Source: RGIG7450 sp045577655
GTDB lineage: Bacteria; Bacillota; Clostridia; RUG12999
Assembly (NCBI GenBank): GCA_045577655.1
Contig: JAZNIU010000044.1
Coordinates: forward strand, 1-21,791
Direction of reading: 5' to 3'
Length of the DNA: 21,791 bases
How positions within the stretch are numbered: position 1 is the first letter of the stretch; every line of letters begins with the position of its first letter. Shown in pieces: positions 14,878-21,775 of this stretch. Below the pieces are notes generated by a model. The model was not told the DNA's origin, did not search any database, and worked only from the letters and a program-made list of their open reading frames with translations. The position numbers and the translations under genes were made by a program.

Positions 14878-15606
14878 ATGCAAATTTTCAAATGTAAGGA
14901 CGCCCTTGATCTGGGCAAACAGGCAGGTAAGCTTTCTGCTGAAAAAATTAAAGAAGCTATTGAAAAAAACGGAAGCGCTCGTATAATCTTATCAACAGGT
15001 GCTTCTCAGTTTGAAACAATCGAAGCTATGATAGCTGAAGATGTTGACTGGTCAAAAGTTGAAATGTTCCATCTTGACGAGTATGTTGACATTTCTGTTG
15101 AACATCCCGCAAGCTTCCGCAAATACCTCAAAGAACGTTTTGTTGACCGTGTTAATCCCAAAGTTGCACATTTCGTTGATGGTAACAATCCGAAAGAAGC
15201 TATTGAATATCTCACAAAAGAAATCGAAAAAGCTCCTATCGACGTTGCTCTTATCGGTATCGGTGAAAACGCTCATATCGCATTCAACGATCCTCCGGCA
15301 GATTTTGACACTCAGGAATCCTACATAGTAGTTACTCTTGATGAAAAATGCCGTATGCAGCAGGTTGGTGAAGGCTGGTTCAAAGGAATCGAAGATGTTC
15401 CGAAACAGGCAATTACAATGACTCCTTCACGCATTATGAAGAGTAAAGTTATCATTTCTGCTGTTCCTCATGCAGTTAAAGCAAATGCTATCCGCATGAC
15501 AATGGAAGCTACAGAAACAACAAACATGGTTCCCGCTACACTTCTTAAAGAACACGGTGATTACTACCTCTTTGTTGATGAAAAATCCGGCGAAGCAATT
15601 AAATAA
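14878..15606 (+). CDS. nagB: glucosamine-6-phosphate deaminase-like protein (divergent NagB)
   Basis: NagB converts glucosamine-6-phosphate to fructose-6-phosphate and ammonia. The 242-residue protein has the family fold markers: ILSTGASQFETIEAM (phosphate loop), MFHLDEYVD with the catalytic Asp67, and GIGENAHIAFNDPP with His133. Compared with the E. coli loop GVGNDGHIAFNEP, the Asp is Asn131, the Gly is Ala132 and the ring-opening Glu is Asp138. These changes mark a divergent subfamily and make the exact substrate uncertain. It is last in the locus and is followed by a strong terminator. Ammonia-releasing use of an amino sugar as carbon source is the most likely role. An isomerising role on another hexosamine phosphate cannot be excluded. 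Confidence 0.88.
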   Translation: MQIFKCKDALDLGKQAGKLSAEKIKEAIEKNGSARIILSTGASQFETIEAMIAEDVDWSKVEMFHLDEYVDISVEHPASFRKYLKERFVDRVNPKVAHFVDGNNPKEAIEYLTKEIEKAPIDVALIGIGENAHIAFNDPPADFDTQESYIVVTLDEKCRMQQVGEGWFKGIEDVPKQAITMTPSRIMKSKVIISAVPHAVKANAIRMTMEATETTNMVPATLLKEHGDYYLFVDEKSGEAIK

Positions 15607-15618
15607 GAAAAATTTAAT

Positions 15619-15651
15619 AAAAGCTGTCCATAATACATGGACAGCTTTTTT
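15619..15651 (+). terminator. rho-independent terminator ending the catabolic locus
   Basis: The arms AAAAGCTGTCCA (15619-15630) and TGGACAGCTTTT (15638-15649) form a perfect 12-bp stem with a 7-nt loop, followed by Ts. It begins 12 bases after the nagB stop. Confidence 0.93.
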
Positions 15652-15652
15652 A

Positions 15653-15681
15653 TTGACATTATTTCTAAAAAAATATATAAT
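15653..15681 (+). promoter_or_regulatory. consensus sigma-A promoter of the LOG-family gene
   Basis: TTGACA (15653-15658), a 17-bp spacer and TATAAT (15676-15681) are a perfect match. It begins two bases after the preceding terminator and leaves a leader of about 64 nt, in which a second TATAAT-like stretch occurs near 15711. Confidence 0.88.
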
Positions 15682-15751
15682 AAAAATGTAATAATGGTTT
15701 TTTTAATATTATATAATAATGGATAGAAAATATTTGAAAGAGGTAAATGAA

Positions 15752-16333
15752 ATGAAAATATGTGTATTTGGAGCTGCAAGTAACGAAATTGACAGAGCAT
15801 ATATTGAAAATGTTGAAAAACTTGGCGAAGAAATGGCAAAAAGGGGACATTCTCTTGTGTTTGGTGCCGGTGGGAATGGGCTTATGGGCGCTGCAGCGCG
15901 CGGTGTTCATAAGGGCGGCGGAGAAATTTATGGAGTAATTCCGAGTTTCTTCAAAGAAGAAAATGTCGAAAAAATATTTGACAAGTGCACAGAACTCATT
16001 TTTACGGAAACAATGGCACAGAGAAAAGCCAAAATGGAAGATATTGCAGATGCATTTATAATTGTTCCGGGCGGAATTGGAACATTTGAAGAATTTTTCG
16101 AAGTTCTGACACTGAAACAACTTGGCAGACACGTAAAACCCATTGTTATATATGATTTCAACGGCTACTATAAAAAACTTGAAGACTTTTTAAAGCTGTC
16201 AATGGATGAGGGGTTTATTCGTGAAGACTGTAAAAAACTTTACGGATACTGCGATACTGTAAAAGGTGCAATTGAATATATAGAAAATGACAAGCAGATC
16301 AAACGTGATGTTCACGACCTTAAAAACGGTTAA
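15752..16333 (+). CDS. LOG-family protein (TIGR00730), nucleotide 5'-monophosphate phosphoribohydrolase-like
   Basis: The LOG family hydrolyses N6-modified AMP, releasing the free base; in bacteria the true substrate is often AMP or unknown. The 193-residue protein has the complete signature: RGHSLVFGAGGNGLMGAAA at the nucleotide-binding loop, the ETMAQRKAKM segment and the catalytic PGGIGTFEEFFE (Pro106-Glu117). It was once annotated as lysine decarboxylase, which is wrong for this family. I chose the ATG at 15752, with AGAGG eight bases upstream. The longer frame starting at 15719 has no ribosome binding site. It stands alone after the catabolic locus with its own promoter, and it ends just before the next promoter with no hairpin terminator. 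Confidence 0.93.
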   Translation: MKICVFGAASNEIDRAYIENVEKLGEEMAKRGHSLVFGAGGNGLMGAAARGVHKGGGEIYGVIPSFFKEENVEKIFDKCTELIFTETMAQRKAKMEDIADAFIIVPGGIGTFEEFFEVLTLKQLGRHVKPIVIYDFNGYYKKLEDFLKLSMDEGFIREDCKKLYGYCDTVKGAIEYIENDKQIKRDVHDLKNG

Positions 16334-16342
16334 AATTTTACA

Positions 16343-16371
16343 TTGATTTAGTATAATATTTATGTTAAAAT
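16343..16371 (+). promoter_or_regulatory. putative promoter of the NfeD-SPFH pair
   Basis: TTGATT (16343-16348), a 17-bp spacer and TAAAAT (16366-16371) lie about 38 bases before the NfeD start. Confidence 0.6.
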
Positions 16372-16409
16372 GAATACAAGATTTAAGATAAGGAAGAGGT
16401 GGAGTTCCG

Positions 16410-16835
16410 ATGATAAATGAAGTTTTATGGATAACAGCTGTTTTGGCGTTTATTATACTTGAAGCGTCAACTGCAGCAGTCGTTAGCATTTGGTTTGCCG
16501 GAGGTGCATTGGTTGCTCTTGTTGCAAGTATTTTAGGCGCAAGCATAAAAATGCAGATATTCCTTTTCCTGCTTGTGTCTGTTCTGCTTGTTGTTCTTTT
16601 AAGGAAAGTTGCCTTTAAAGCGCTGAAAGGTAAAAAGGCAAAAACAAACCTTGATCGAATTGTTGGAAGCGAAGTTGTTATAATTGAAGAGGTAAACAAT
16701 CGACTGCGTACCGGTAGCGCAACCGTTGGTGATGTTGAGTGGAAAGTGAAAAGTGAAAACGGAGAAATTATTCCCAAAGATGAAGCTGCAGAAGTTGTAG
16801 GAATTGAGGGAGTACGTTTAGTAGTTAAAAGATAA
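16410..16835 (+). CDS. NfeD family membrane protein
   Basis: This 141-residue protein is a short NfeD. Three hydrophobic segments (about 4-22, 26-45 and 48-66) are followed by a basic linker (LKGKKAKTN) and a soluble C-terminal OB-fold domain (about 80-141) with GSEVVIIEEVNNRLRTGSAT and GIEGVRLVVKR. NfeD proteins pair with SPFH/stomatin proteins in membrane microdomains, probably as partners that organise membrane protein quality control or fluidity. That pairing is present here: the SPFH gene begins 12 bp downstream. It lacks the N-terminal ClpP-like protease domain of long NfeD proteins. GAGGTGGAG precedes the ATG. Confidence 0.9.
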   Translation: MINEVLWITAVLAFIILEASTAAVVSIWFAGGALVALVASILGASIKMQIFLFLLVSVLLVVLLRKVAFKALKGKKAKTNLDRIVGSEVVIIEEVNNRLRTGSATVGDVEWKVKSENGEIIPKDEAAEVVGIEGVRLVVKR

Positions 16836-16847
16836 GGAGAAAATAAT

Positions 16848-17738
16848 ATGGGAACATGGTTATTAACTTTATTTGCGATTTTAGTATTGGTTATCGTGTC
16901 GAATATTAAGATTGTACCCCAGGCGCACGCATATATTATTGAAAGATTTGGCGGGTATTTTACAACTTGGTCAGTGGGACTTCATATTAAAATGCCTTTT
17001 ATTGACAGAATTGCAAAAAAAGTGAATCTTAAAGAGAGAGTTGTTGATTTTCCGCCACAGCCCGTTATTACAAAAGATAACGTTACTATGCAGATTGACA
17101 CGGTTGTATATTTTCAGATTACAGACCCCAAGCTTTTTGCATATGGGGTTGAACAGCCTATGATGGCAATTGAAAATTTGACTGCTACAACACTAAGAAA
17201 TATTATAGGCGACTTGGAACTTGACGAAACACTCACATCAAGAGATATTATTAACACAAAGATGCGTGCAATTCTTGACGAAGCAACAGACCCATGGGGA
17301 ATAAAGATAAACAGAGTGGAACTTAAAAACATTATTCCGCCGAAAGAAATTCAAAATGCCATGGAAAAACAAATGAAAGCGGAACGAGAAAGAAGAGAAT
17401 CCATCTTAAAGGCCGAGGGTGAGAAAAAATCTGCAATTTTGCTTGCAGAAGGTGAAAAAGAATCCGCAATCTTAAGAGCAGAGGCTATTAAAGAAACGGC
17501 TATTCGTGAGGCTGAAGGGGAGGCTCAGGCTATTCTTGCAGTACAAACAGCAATTGCTGAAGGTATAAGAAAAATAAATGAAGCAAATCCTTCTGACGCA
17601 TATGTTGCCATAAAGGCACTTGAAAGTTTTGAAAAAGCGGCTGATGGAAAAGCAACAAAAATTATTATACCTTCCAAAATTCAAGAACTTGCAGGCCTTG
17701 CAACTTCAATAAAAGAGCTTATGTTAGACGAAAAATAA
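16848..17738 (+). CDS. SPFH/Band 7 (stomatin/QmcA-like) membrane protein
   Basis: The 296-residue protein starts with one membrane helix (about 3-22). A Band 7/SPFH domain (about 25-180) follows, beginning VPQAHAYIIERFGGYFTTWS and including VNLKERVVDFPPQPVITKDN and DLELDETLTSRDIINTKM. The C-terminal third is an Ala/Glu-rich coiled coil with repeated AEGEKKSAIL / AEGEKESAIL / AEAIKETAI units (about 185-225). Such proteins oligomerise into large membrane rings or cages and scaffold microdomains with NfeD or proteases such as FtsH. AAGGAG precedes the ATG. It forms a two-gene unit with nfeD and ends at a bidirectional terminator shared with the tRNA. Confidence 0.93.
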   Translation: MGTWLLTLFAILVLVIVSNIKIVPQAHAYIIERFGGYFTTWSVGLHIKMPFIDRIAKKVNLKERVVDFPPQPVITKDNVTMQIDTVVYFQITDPKLFAYGVEQPMMAIENLTATTLRNIIGDLELDETLTSRDIINTKMRAILDEATDPWGIKINRVELKNIIPPKEIQNAMEKQMKAERERRESILKAEGEKKSAILLAEGEKESAILRAEAIKETAIREAEGEAQAILAVQTAIAEGIRKINEANPSDAYVAIKALESFEKAADGKATKIIIPSKIQELAGLATSIKELMLDEK

Positions 17739-17749
17739 AAAAACATTAT

Positions 17750-17789
17750 AAAAAAGAGAAGAACTCCCTAAAGGAAGTTCTTCTCTTTT

Positions 17790-17790
<1 letters not shown>
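17750..17790. terminator. bidirectional rho-independent terminator shared by the SPFH gene and tRNA-Pro
   Basis: The arms AAAAAGAGAAGAACT (17751-17765) and AGTTCTTCTCTTTTT (17776-17790) pair perfectly over 15 bp, with the inner part able to add CC/GG. The rightward RNA ends in five Ts and the leftward RNA in six. It lies between the convergent SPFH and tRNA genes, and its right edge touches the encoded CCA of the tRNA. Confidence 0.92.
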
Positions 17791-17866
<76 letters not shown>

Positions 17867-17882
17867 AAACCCAACTTTTTGT

Positions 17883-17911
17883 ATTATATCACAAAGAAAA
17901 TAAAAATGCAA
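17883..17911 (-). promoter_or_regulatory. promoter of tRNA-Pro with extended -10
   Basis: On the minus strand TTGCAT (17911-17906), a 17-bp spacer and TATAAT (17888-17883) are preceded by TG one base upstream (TGTGATATAAT), an extended -10. The distance to the mature tRNA 5' end is 16 bases. Confidence 0.82.
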
Positions 17912-17985
17912 GAAAAATTTTTTTGTTTAGTAATATTATATAGTTTTTAAATGCTTAAACGAAAAATTTTTTGTTTTTATGACGA

Positions 17986-18014
17986 TTGACAGAAAAAAAT
18001 TAAAAATATATAAT
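17986..18014 (+). promoter_or_regulatory. consensus sigma-A promoter of gdhA
   Basis: TTGACA (17986-17991), a 17-bp spacer and TATAAT (18009-18014) match consensus fully. The leader is about 70 nt and contains a perfect inverted repeat, TAACATA-T-TATGTTA (18054-18068), that could be an operator or a small hairpin. The rest of the tRNA-gdhA gap is AT-rich with nothing else recognisable. Confidence 0.87.
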
Positions 18015-18089
18015 TAACAGTATAATTTTTTTTAAATAAAATAATATTGTAAGTAACATATTATGTTATTATGGATAGGAGGGAAAAAT

Positions 18090-19340
18090 ATGGCTTACAA
18101 TCCGTATGATAATGTTCTAAAGGTGATAGAAGACGCCGCGAAGACTTTAGGATATGAAAACAGTGATTATGAAACAATAAAATATCCCGAAAGAGAGCTT
18201 AAAGTTGCAGTTCCTATAGAAATGGACGACGGTTCTGTTAAAGTTTTTGAAGGATACAGAGTTCAGCACTCCACTCTCAGAGGACCTGCAAAAGGTGGTA
18301 TCAGATATCATCACAATGTTGATATCAATGAGGTTAAAGCGCTTGCTGCATGGATGACATTTAAATGTGCTGTTGTTAATATACCTTATGGTGGTGCAAA
18401 GGGTGGTATTGTTTGTGATCCATCCAAGCTGTCAAAAGGAGAGCTTAAGAGACTAACCAGACGTTTTACAGCAATGATAGCTCCGATTATCGGGCCCGAT
18501 TGCGACGTTCCGGCTCCTGATGTTGGAACAAACGCAGAAATTATGGGTTGGGTTGTTGACACATATTGTACAATGTATAATAAAAGTGTACCTGGCGTTG
18601 TAACAGGAAAACCTATTGAACTTGGAGGCTCACTCGGAAGAGGAGAAGCAACCGGCAGAGGCGTAATGCTTATTTCAAAACAGATTATGGCAAAACAGGG
18701 GATTGATTTTGTTGGTGCAACAGTTGCTGTTCAGGGTATGGGTAATGTTGGAAGCGTTTCTGCAAAACATCTTTACGAACAGGGCTGCAAAATTGTTGCA
18801 GTAAGTGACGTTTCGGGAGCTATATATAATCCAAACGGACTTGATGTTCCAGCAATTTATGAACATATTCTTGAAAGAAAACTCCTCGACAGTTACAGTG
18901 AAGATGGAATGACCAGAATTTCCAACGAAGAGCTTTTGCAGCTTGACGTTGATCTTCTTGTTCCTGCGGCGCTTGAAAATCAGATTAATATTGACAACGC
19001 AGACAAAATCCGTGCTAAAATTATTGTTGAAGGTGCAAACGGTCCTACAACTGTTGAAGCGGATGAAATCTTAAGCAAAAAAGGCATTGTTGTTGTTCCG
19101 GATATTTTATCAAATGCCGGCGGCGTTGTTGTTTCCTATTTTGAATGGGTACAAAACCTCCAGTCAATGTATTGGTCTGAAGAAAAAGTTAACAGACGTC
19201 TTGAAAGAATTCTTACAAAAGCTTTCACGGAGGTTTATGAAAAATCTGTGGAGAAAAACACAACTCTCAGAAAAAGTGCATATCTTATTGCTGTCAGCAG
19301 AGTTGTTCAGGCGAAAAAACTTCGTGGAATGTGGCCTTAA
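18090..19340 (+). CDS. gdhA: glutamate dehydrogenase
   Basis: This is a hexameric-type Glu/Leu/Phe/Val dehydrogenase of 416 residues that interconverts glutamate with 2-oxoglutarate and ammonia. Clear motifs are RGPAKGGIRYH, the catalytic lysine loop YGGAKGGIV (Lys104), DVPAPDVGTN (Asp144) and the Rossmann loop VQGMGNVGS (about 214-222). VVPDILSNAGGVVVSYFEW near the C-terminal third is also canonical. Length and motifs fit the RocG/GudB-like group, which is usually NAD-dependent; cofactor choice is inferred, not shown. The ATG at 18090 follows AGGAGG by seven bases. An in-frame ATG at 18063 lies upstream of that site and is unlikely. The gene is monocistronic with its own promoter and terminator. 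In an anaerobe it would serve amino-acid fermentation or ammonia assimilation. Confidence 0.96.
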   Translation: MAYNPYDNVLKVIEDAAKTLGYENSDYETIKYPERELKVAVPIEMDDGSVKVFEGYRVQHSTLRGPAKGGIRYHHNVDINEVKALAAWMTFKCAVVNIPYGGAKGGIVCDPSKLSKGELKRLTRRFTAMIAPIIGPDCDVPAPDVGTNAEIMGWVVDTYCTMYNKSVPGVVTGKPIELGGSLGRGEATGRGVMLISKQIMAKQGIDFVGATVAVQGMGNVGSVSAKHLYEQGCKIVAVSDVSGAIYNPNGLDVPAIYEHILERKLLDSYSEDGMTRISNEELLQLDVDLLVPAALENQINIDNADKIRAKIIVEGANGPTTVEADEILSKKGIVVVPDILSNAGGVVVSYFEWVQNLQSMYWSEEKVNRRLERILTKAFTEVYEKSVEKNTTLRKSAYLIAVSRVVQAKKLRGMWP

Positions 19341-19346
19341 TAATAT

Positions 19347-19381
19347 AAATCCATTGACAAAATCAGTCAATGGATTTTTTT
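19347..19381 (+). terminator. rho-independent terminator of gdhA
   Basis: The arms AAATCCATTGAC (19347-19358) and GTCAATGGATTT (19366-19377) pair perfectly around a 7-nt loop and run into seven Ts. The stem begins six bases after the gdhA stop. Confidence 0.93.
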
Positions 19382-19390
19382 ATAAAATCA

Positions 19391-19419
19391 TTTACAATAA
19401 TGAAAAAATGTGATACAAT
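19391..19419 (+). promoter_or_regulatory. promoter of the RCC1-repeat gene with extended -10
   Basis: TTTACA (19391-19396), a 17-bp spacer and TACAAT (19414-19419) are preceded by TG one base upstream (TGTGATACAAT). The leader to the ATG at 19450 is about 24 nt. Confidence 0.72.
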
Positions 19420-19449
19420 AATAATATAAATAAAAAAGAGGTGTTAATA

Positions 19450-20979
19450 ATGAAAAAAATATCAGCACTCATTCTTATTTTTGTATTATCTGTTACAACA
19501 GTTTTTGCCCAAAGTTCTCTTTTTGGCGAAAATGTATTGATGCCGCAAAAATTAGGTGATATAACAAACATTTATGATTGCAGTTTTTCTGATTCGTTTG
19601 GTGCAATTATCACTGCAGGCAGAAAGGTTAAAACTATTGGGTTTAACACAGCCGGTCAGTTAGGAAACCCTTCTGCTCAAAAAGCAGAAAGCTTTATTGA
19701 TGTTGACGGTGCAGTAAGCATTATTAAAGTGGGAACAGGAAAAGACTTTGCGATTGCACTCACTCAAGGAGGAAAGCTTTATGCCTGGGGCAGAAATGAC
19801 AAAGGTCAGCTCGGTGTTGGTGATACTGTGGACAGACCAACTCCTGTTGTGATAGACGGTATTGCAAATGTTAAAGATATTGCTGTTGGCGAAGAATTCG
19901 CCGTTGCAGTTAAATATGACGGAAGTGTCTGGGCGTGGGGTGACAATAGCTATGGTCAGCTCGGAACAGGGGACACTGTTTCAGCTACAAAGCCGGTGGA
20001 AGTTTCTGCAGTTCCCATGGCGGCTGTCGTTTATGCAGGTAGCTACCACGCAGGTGCTATGACAGGCACTGCAAAGGTATATGTCTGGGGTAAAAACGAT
20101 AAGGGTCAGCTTGGCCTTGGTCATACAGAAAACAGCTATATTCCTACAGAAGCAAAAGCATTTGCAACACCTATCGACTGTGCGTTTGGGGAAGATTTTA
20201 CGGCAGTTTTAAAAGGTACCGGTATAATTCATGTTTGTGGTAAAAACGACAAAGGTCAGCTTGGCCTTGGTCATACTGAAGATGTTGTTAATGTTACACC
20301 AAACGATAAAGTAAGGGTTGTTTATGCTATAGAAGCAGGTAAAAAACATATGGCTGCGATTGCTTCTTCAGGGGTTGTTTATACCTGGGGAGATAACAGC
20401 TTCGGTCAGCTCGGCAAAGGAGATTTGACAGATACAAGTCTTCCTACGAGAATTGCTTCCGGTGCATCCTATGTTGATGTTAAATGCAGCGGAAATACAA
20501 CGGCTATAATTTCAAGGGGCGGTCCGGTTTACTTTATGGGCAACTTTGTTACTGGTGGCGATGCTGACAAACCGGCAGTAAGACCGGAAGAACCTGCATT
20601 GCCTGAAAGACCGGCAAGACCTGCTGAAATCAAAGATATTGGAATTCTTGTTAACAATAAATGGCTTTTAACAGACCCACAGCCTGTTATTGTAAACAGC
20701 AGAACACTCGTTCCGATGAGAGCTATCTTTGAAGAACTTGGAGCAACACTTGAATGGGACGACTCCACAAAAACTGCAACTGCATTTCTGGGAGATAAAA
20801 CCATTAAGGTGACAATAGGCGCAGATACAGCTTATGTAAACGGCACAGCAATATCGCTTGATTGCCCTGCGGTAATTGTAAGCGACAGAACTATGGTGCC
20901 TATAAGGTTTGTATCCGAGTCTTTAGGATATAAAGTAGATTGGGAAGACGCAACAAGGACAGTAATTATAACCAGATAA
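19450..20979 (+). CDS. secreted RCC1-repeat beta-propeller with C-terminal stalk domain
   Basis: The 509-residue protein opens with a signal peptide, MKKISALILIFVLSVTTVFA, cleaved about residue 20. Seven RCC1-type repeats follow at a regular 50-residue spacing (about 61, 111, 161, 212, 262, 312 and 361), four of them with the classic WGxNxxGQLGxG core; the first and last are degenerate. This predicts a complete seven-bladed propeller. After a Pro-rich linker (about 377-395, rich in RPEEPALPERPARPAE) comes a copper-amine-oxidase N-domain-like 'stalk' module (about 398-509) with SRTLVPMRAIFEELGATLEW and DRTMVPIRFVSESLGYKVDW. Such modules are common on clostridial extracellular proteins. GAGGTG sits just before the ATG at 19450; the in-frame GTG at 19441 is part of that site. 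It is probably an extracellular binding protein; the ligand is unknown. Bacterial RCC1 proteins need not have the GTPase-exchange role of eukaryotic RCC1. Confidence 0.92.
   Translation: MKKISALILIFVLSVTTVFAQSSLFGENVLMPQKLGDITNIYDCSFSDSFGAIITAGRKVKTIGFNTAGQLGNPSAQKAESFIDVDGAVSIIKVGTGKDFAIALTQGGKLYAWGRNDKGQLGVGDTVDRPTPVVIDGIANVKDIAVGEEFAVAVKYDGSVWAWGDNSYGQLGTGDTVSATKPVEVSAVPMAAVVYAGSYHAGAMTGTAKVYVWGKNDKGQLGLGHTENSYIPTEAKAFATPIDCAFGEDFTAVLKGTGIIHVCGKNDKGQLGLGHTEDVVNVTPNDKVRVVYAIEAGKKHMAAIASSGVVYTWGDNSFGQLGKGDLTDTSLPTRIASGASYVDVKCSGNTTAIISRGGPVYFMGNFVTGGDADKPAVRPEEPALPERPARPAEIKDIGILVNNKWLLTDPQPVIVNSRTLVPMRAIFEELGATLEWDDSTKTATAFLGDKTIKVTIGADTAYVNGTAISLDCPAVIVSDRTMVPIRFVSESLGYKVDWEDATRTVIITR
20081..20280 (+). 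repeat. near-identical RCC1 blade repeats inside the propeller gene
   Basis: Bases 20081-20130 and 20231-20280 match at 45 of 50 positions, exactly 150 bases (50 codons) apart, including an unbroken run over GGTCAGCTTGGCCTTGGTCA. Other blades share the protein motif but less of the DNA, so this pair reflects a recent duplication or gene conversion. In the second copy the blade tryptophan codon TGG has become TGT (Cys). Confidence 0.85.
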
Positions 20980-21017
20980 TATTTTAAGACTTTTCCCTTC
21001 GCATTACATTCGTTATA

Positions 21018-21033
21018 AAAGGCACGCGCCTTT
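21018..21033 (+). other. short hairpin in the gap before hpf
   Basis: AAAGGC-ACGC-GCCTTT gives a 6-bp stem with a 4-nt loop in the 80-bp gap between the RCC1 gene and hpf. No T run follows, so it is at best a weak terminator of the RCC1 transcript or part of the hpf leader. I could not find a convincing promoter for hpf here. Confidence 0.35.
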
Positions 21034-21059
21034 GAATATATAAGAAAGGAAGAAAAGGT

Positions 21060-21590
21060 ATGAAAATTGAAATTATCGGTCGCAGGTACAATGTATCCCA
21101 GGCAGTTGAGCAGAGGATTAATGCAAAACTTTCAAAGCTTTCAAAATTCTTTGGCGACGAAGCCGAGGTAAAAGCTGTTTTGTCAAAACGCAAGGATACA
21201 AACATTCTTGAAACGACCATTCTTCATAAAGGTATGATTTACCGGGCAGAAGAAGAAGCGTCGGATATGTATTCTGCTATTGACAAGGTGAGCGAAATCC
21301 TTGAAAGACAGATACGGAAAAATAAAACACGTCTTGAAAAGAATTTGCGCAAATCAGCTTTTGTTCCCGACTATCAGAACGATTCACTCTATGAGGTTGA
21401 AGAGGAAAGTGAATTTAATGTGGTGAAAACCAAACACTTTGCCATTAAACCCATGAAAGTTGAAGAAGCAATTTTACAGATGAACTTGCTTAATCACATG
21501 TTTTTTGTCTACAAAGATGAAAAAAGCGGATCAACCAATATTGTGTATAAACGCAAAGGGGATACCTACGGAGTGATAGAAACAAAATAA
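21060..21590 (+). CDS. hpf: ribosome hibernation promoting factor, long form
   Basis: The 176-residue protein is a long-form HPF. Its N-terminal S30AE domain (about 1-100) starts MKIEIIGRRYNVSQAVEQRI and binds the small subunit at the decoding centre. The C-terminal dimerisation domain (about 118-176) contains VVKTKHFAIKPMKVEEAILQ and LLNHMFFVYKDEKSG, and pairs two ribosomes into inactive 100S dimers in stationary phase or stress. Length and both domains are typical of Firmicutes. AAAGGA lies nine bases before the ATG. The long raiA-type structured RNA often seen before this gene in Clostridia cannot fit in the 80-bp upstream gap. The gene is followed by a strong terminator and reads as a separate unit. 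Confidence 0.96.
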   Translation: MKIEIIGRRYNVSQAVEQRINAKLSKLSKFFGDEAEVKAVLSKRKDTNILETTILHKGMIYRAEEEASDMYSAIDKVSEILERQIRKNKTRLEKNLRKSAFVPDYQNDSLYEVEEESEFNVVKTKHFAIKPMKVEEAILQMNLLNHMFFVYKDEKSGSTNIVYKRKGDTYGVIETK

Positions 21591-21597
21591 AAACTAC

Positions 21598-21626
21598 AGC
21601 ACCGGCAGTCTCTGCCGGTGCTTTTT
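21598..21626 (+). terminator. rho-independent terminator of hpf
   Basis: AGCACCGGCAG (21598-21608) and CTGCCGGTGCT (21612-21622) form a perfect GC-rich 11-bp stem with a 3-nt loop and a five-T tail, eight bases after the hpf stop. Confidence 0.95.
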
Positions 21627-21659
21627 ATCAGAATAAAATAAAAAAATTTAAAAAAACTA

Positions 21660-21688
21660 TTTACAAACAAAATTTAGTGTGATATAAT
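21660..21688 (+). promoter_or_regulatory. promoter of the right-edge gene with extended -10
   Basis: TTTACA (21660-21665), a 17-bp spacer and TATAAT (21683-21688) are preceded by TG one base upstream (TGTGATATAAT). The transcript would start near 21695, giving a leader of about 80 nt before the ATG at 21776. Confidence 0.82.
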
Positions 21689-21720
21689 GTCAAAGTGTGC
21701 TTATGGCTATGTTTTTGGGG

Positions 21721-21770
21721 TCACCGCCGAAGACTTGGCTGTTTAGCGAATTATTTATTATCGGAGGTGA
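21721..21770 (+). promoter_or_regulatory. leader RNA able to sequester the Shine-Dalgarno of the right-edge gene
   Basis: TCACCGCCGA (21721-21730) can pair with TCGGAGGTGA (21761-21770) through nine of ten positions (one internal G-A mismatch), burying the GGAGG ribosome binding site at 21763-21767. The same left arm can instead form the hairpin GCCGA-AGAC-TTGGC (21726-21739), which would free the site. The two folds exclude each other. A 27-codon ORF without a ribosome binding site (21703-21786) also overlaps the leader and the start codon in another frame. No known riboswitch class is recognised. Confidence 0.5.
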
Positions 21771-21775
21771 AAACT

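Noticed and set aside
15719..15751. Upstream ATG extending the LOG-family gene by 11 residues
   Set aside because: There is no ribosome binding site before 15719, while AGAGG precedes the ATG at 15752, where the conserved MKICVFGAA strand begins.
20980..21059. raiA-motif RNA upstream of hpf
   Set aside because: The gap before hpf is 80 bp, too short for the roughly 200-nt raiA RNA, and only a 6-bp hairpin is visible.
21721..21745. Resemblance of GCCGAAG...CTTGGCTG to the P5 region of lysine riboswitches
   Set aside because: The full lysine aptamer needs about 170 nt with further conserved segments upstream. Here the promoter is only about 30 bases before this element and those segments are absent.
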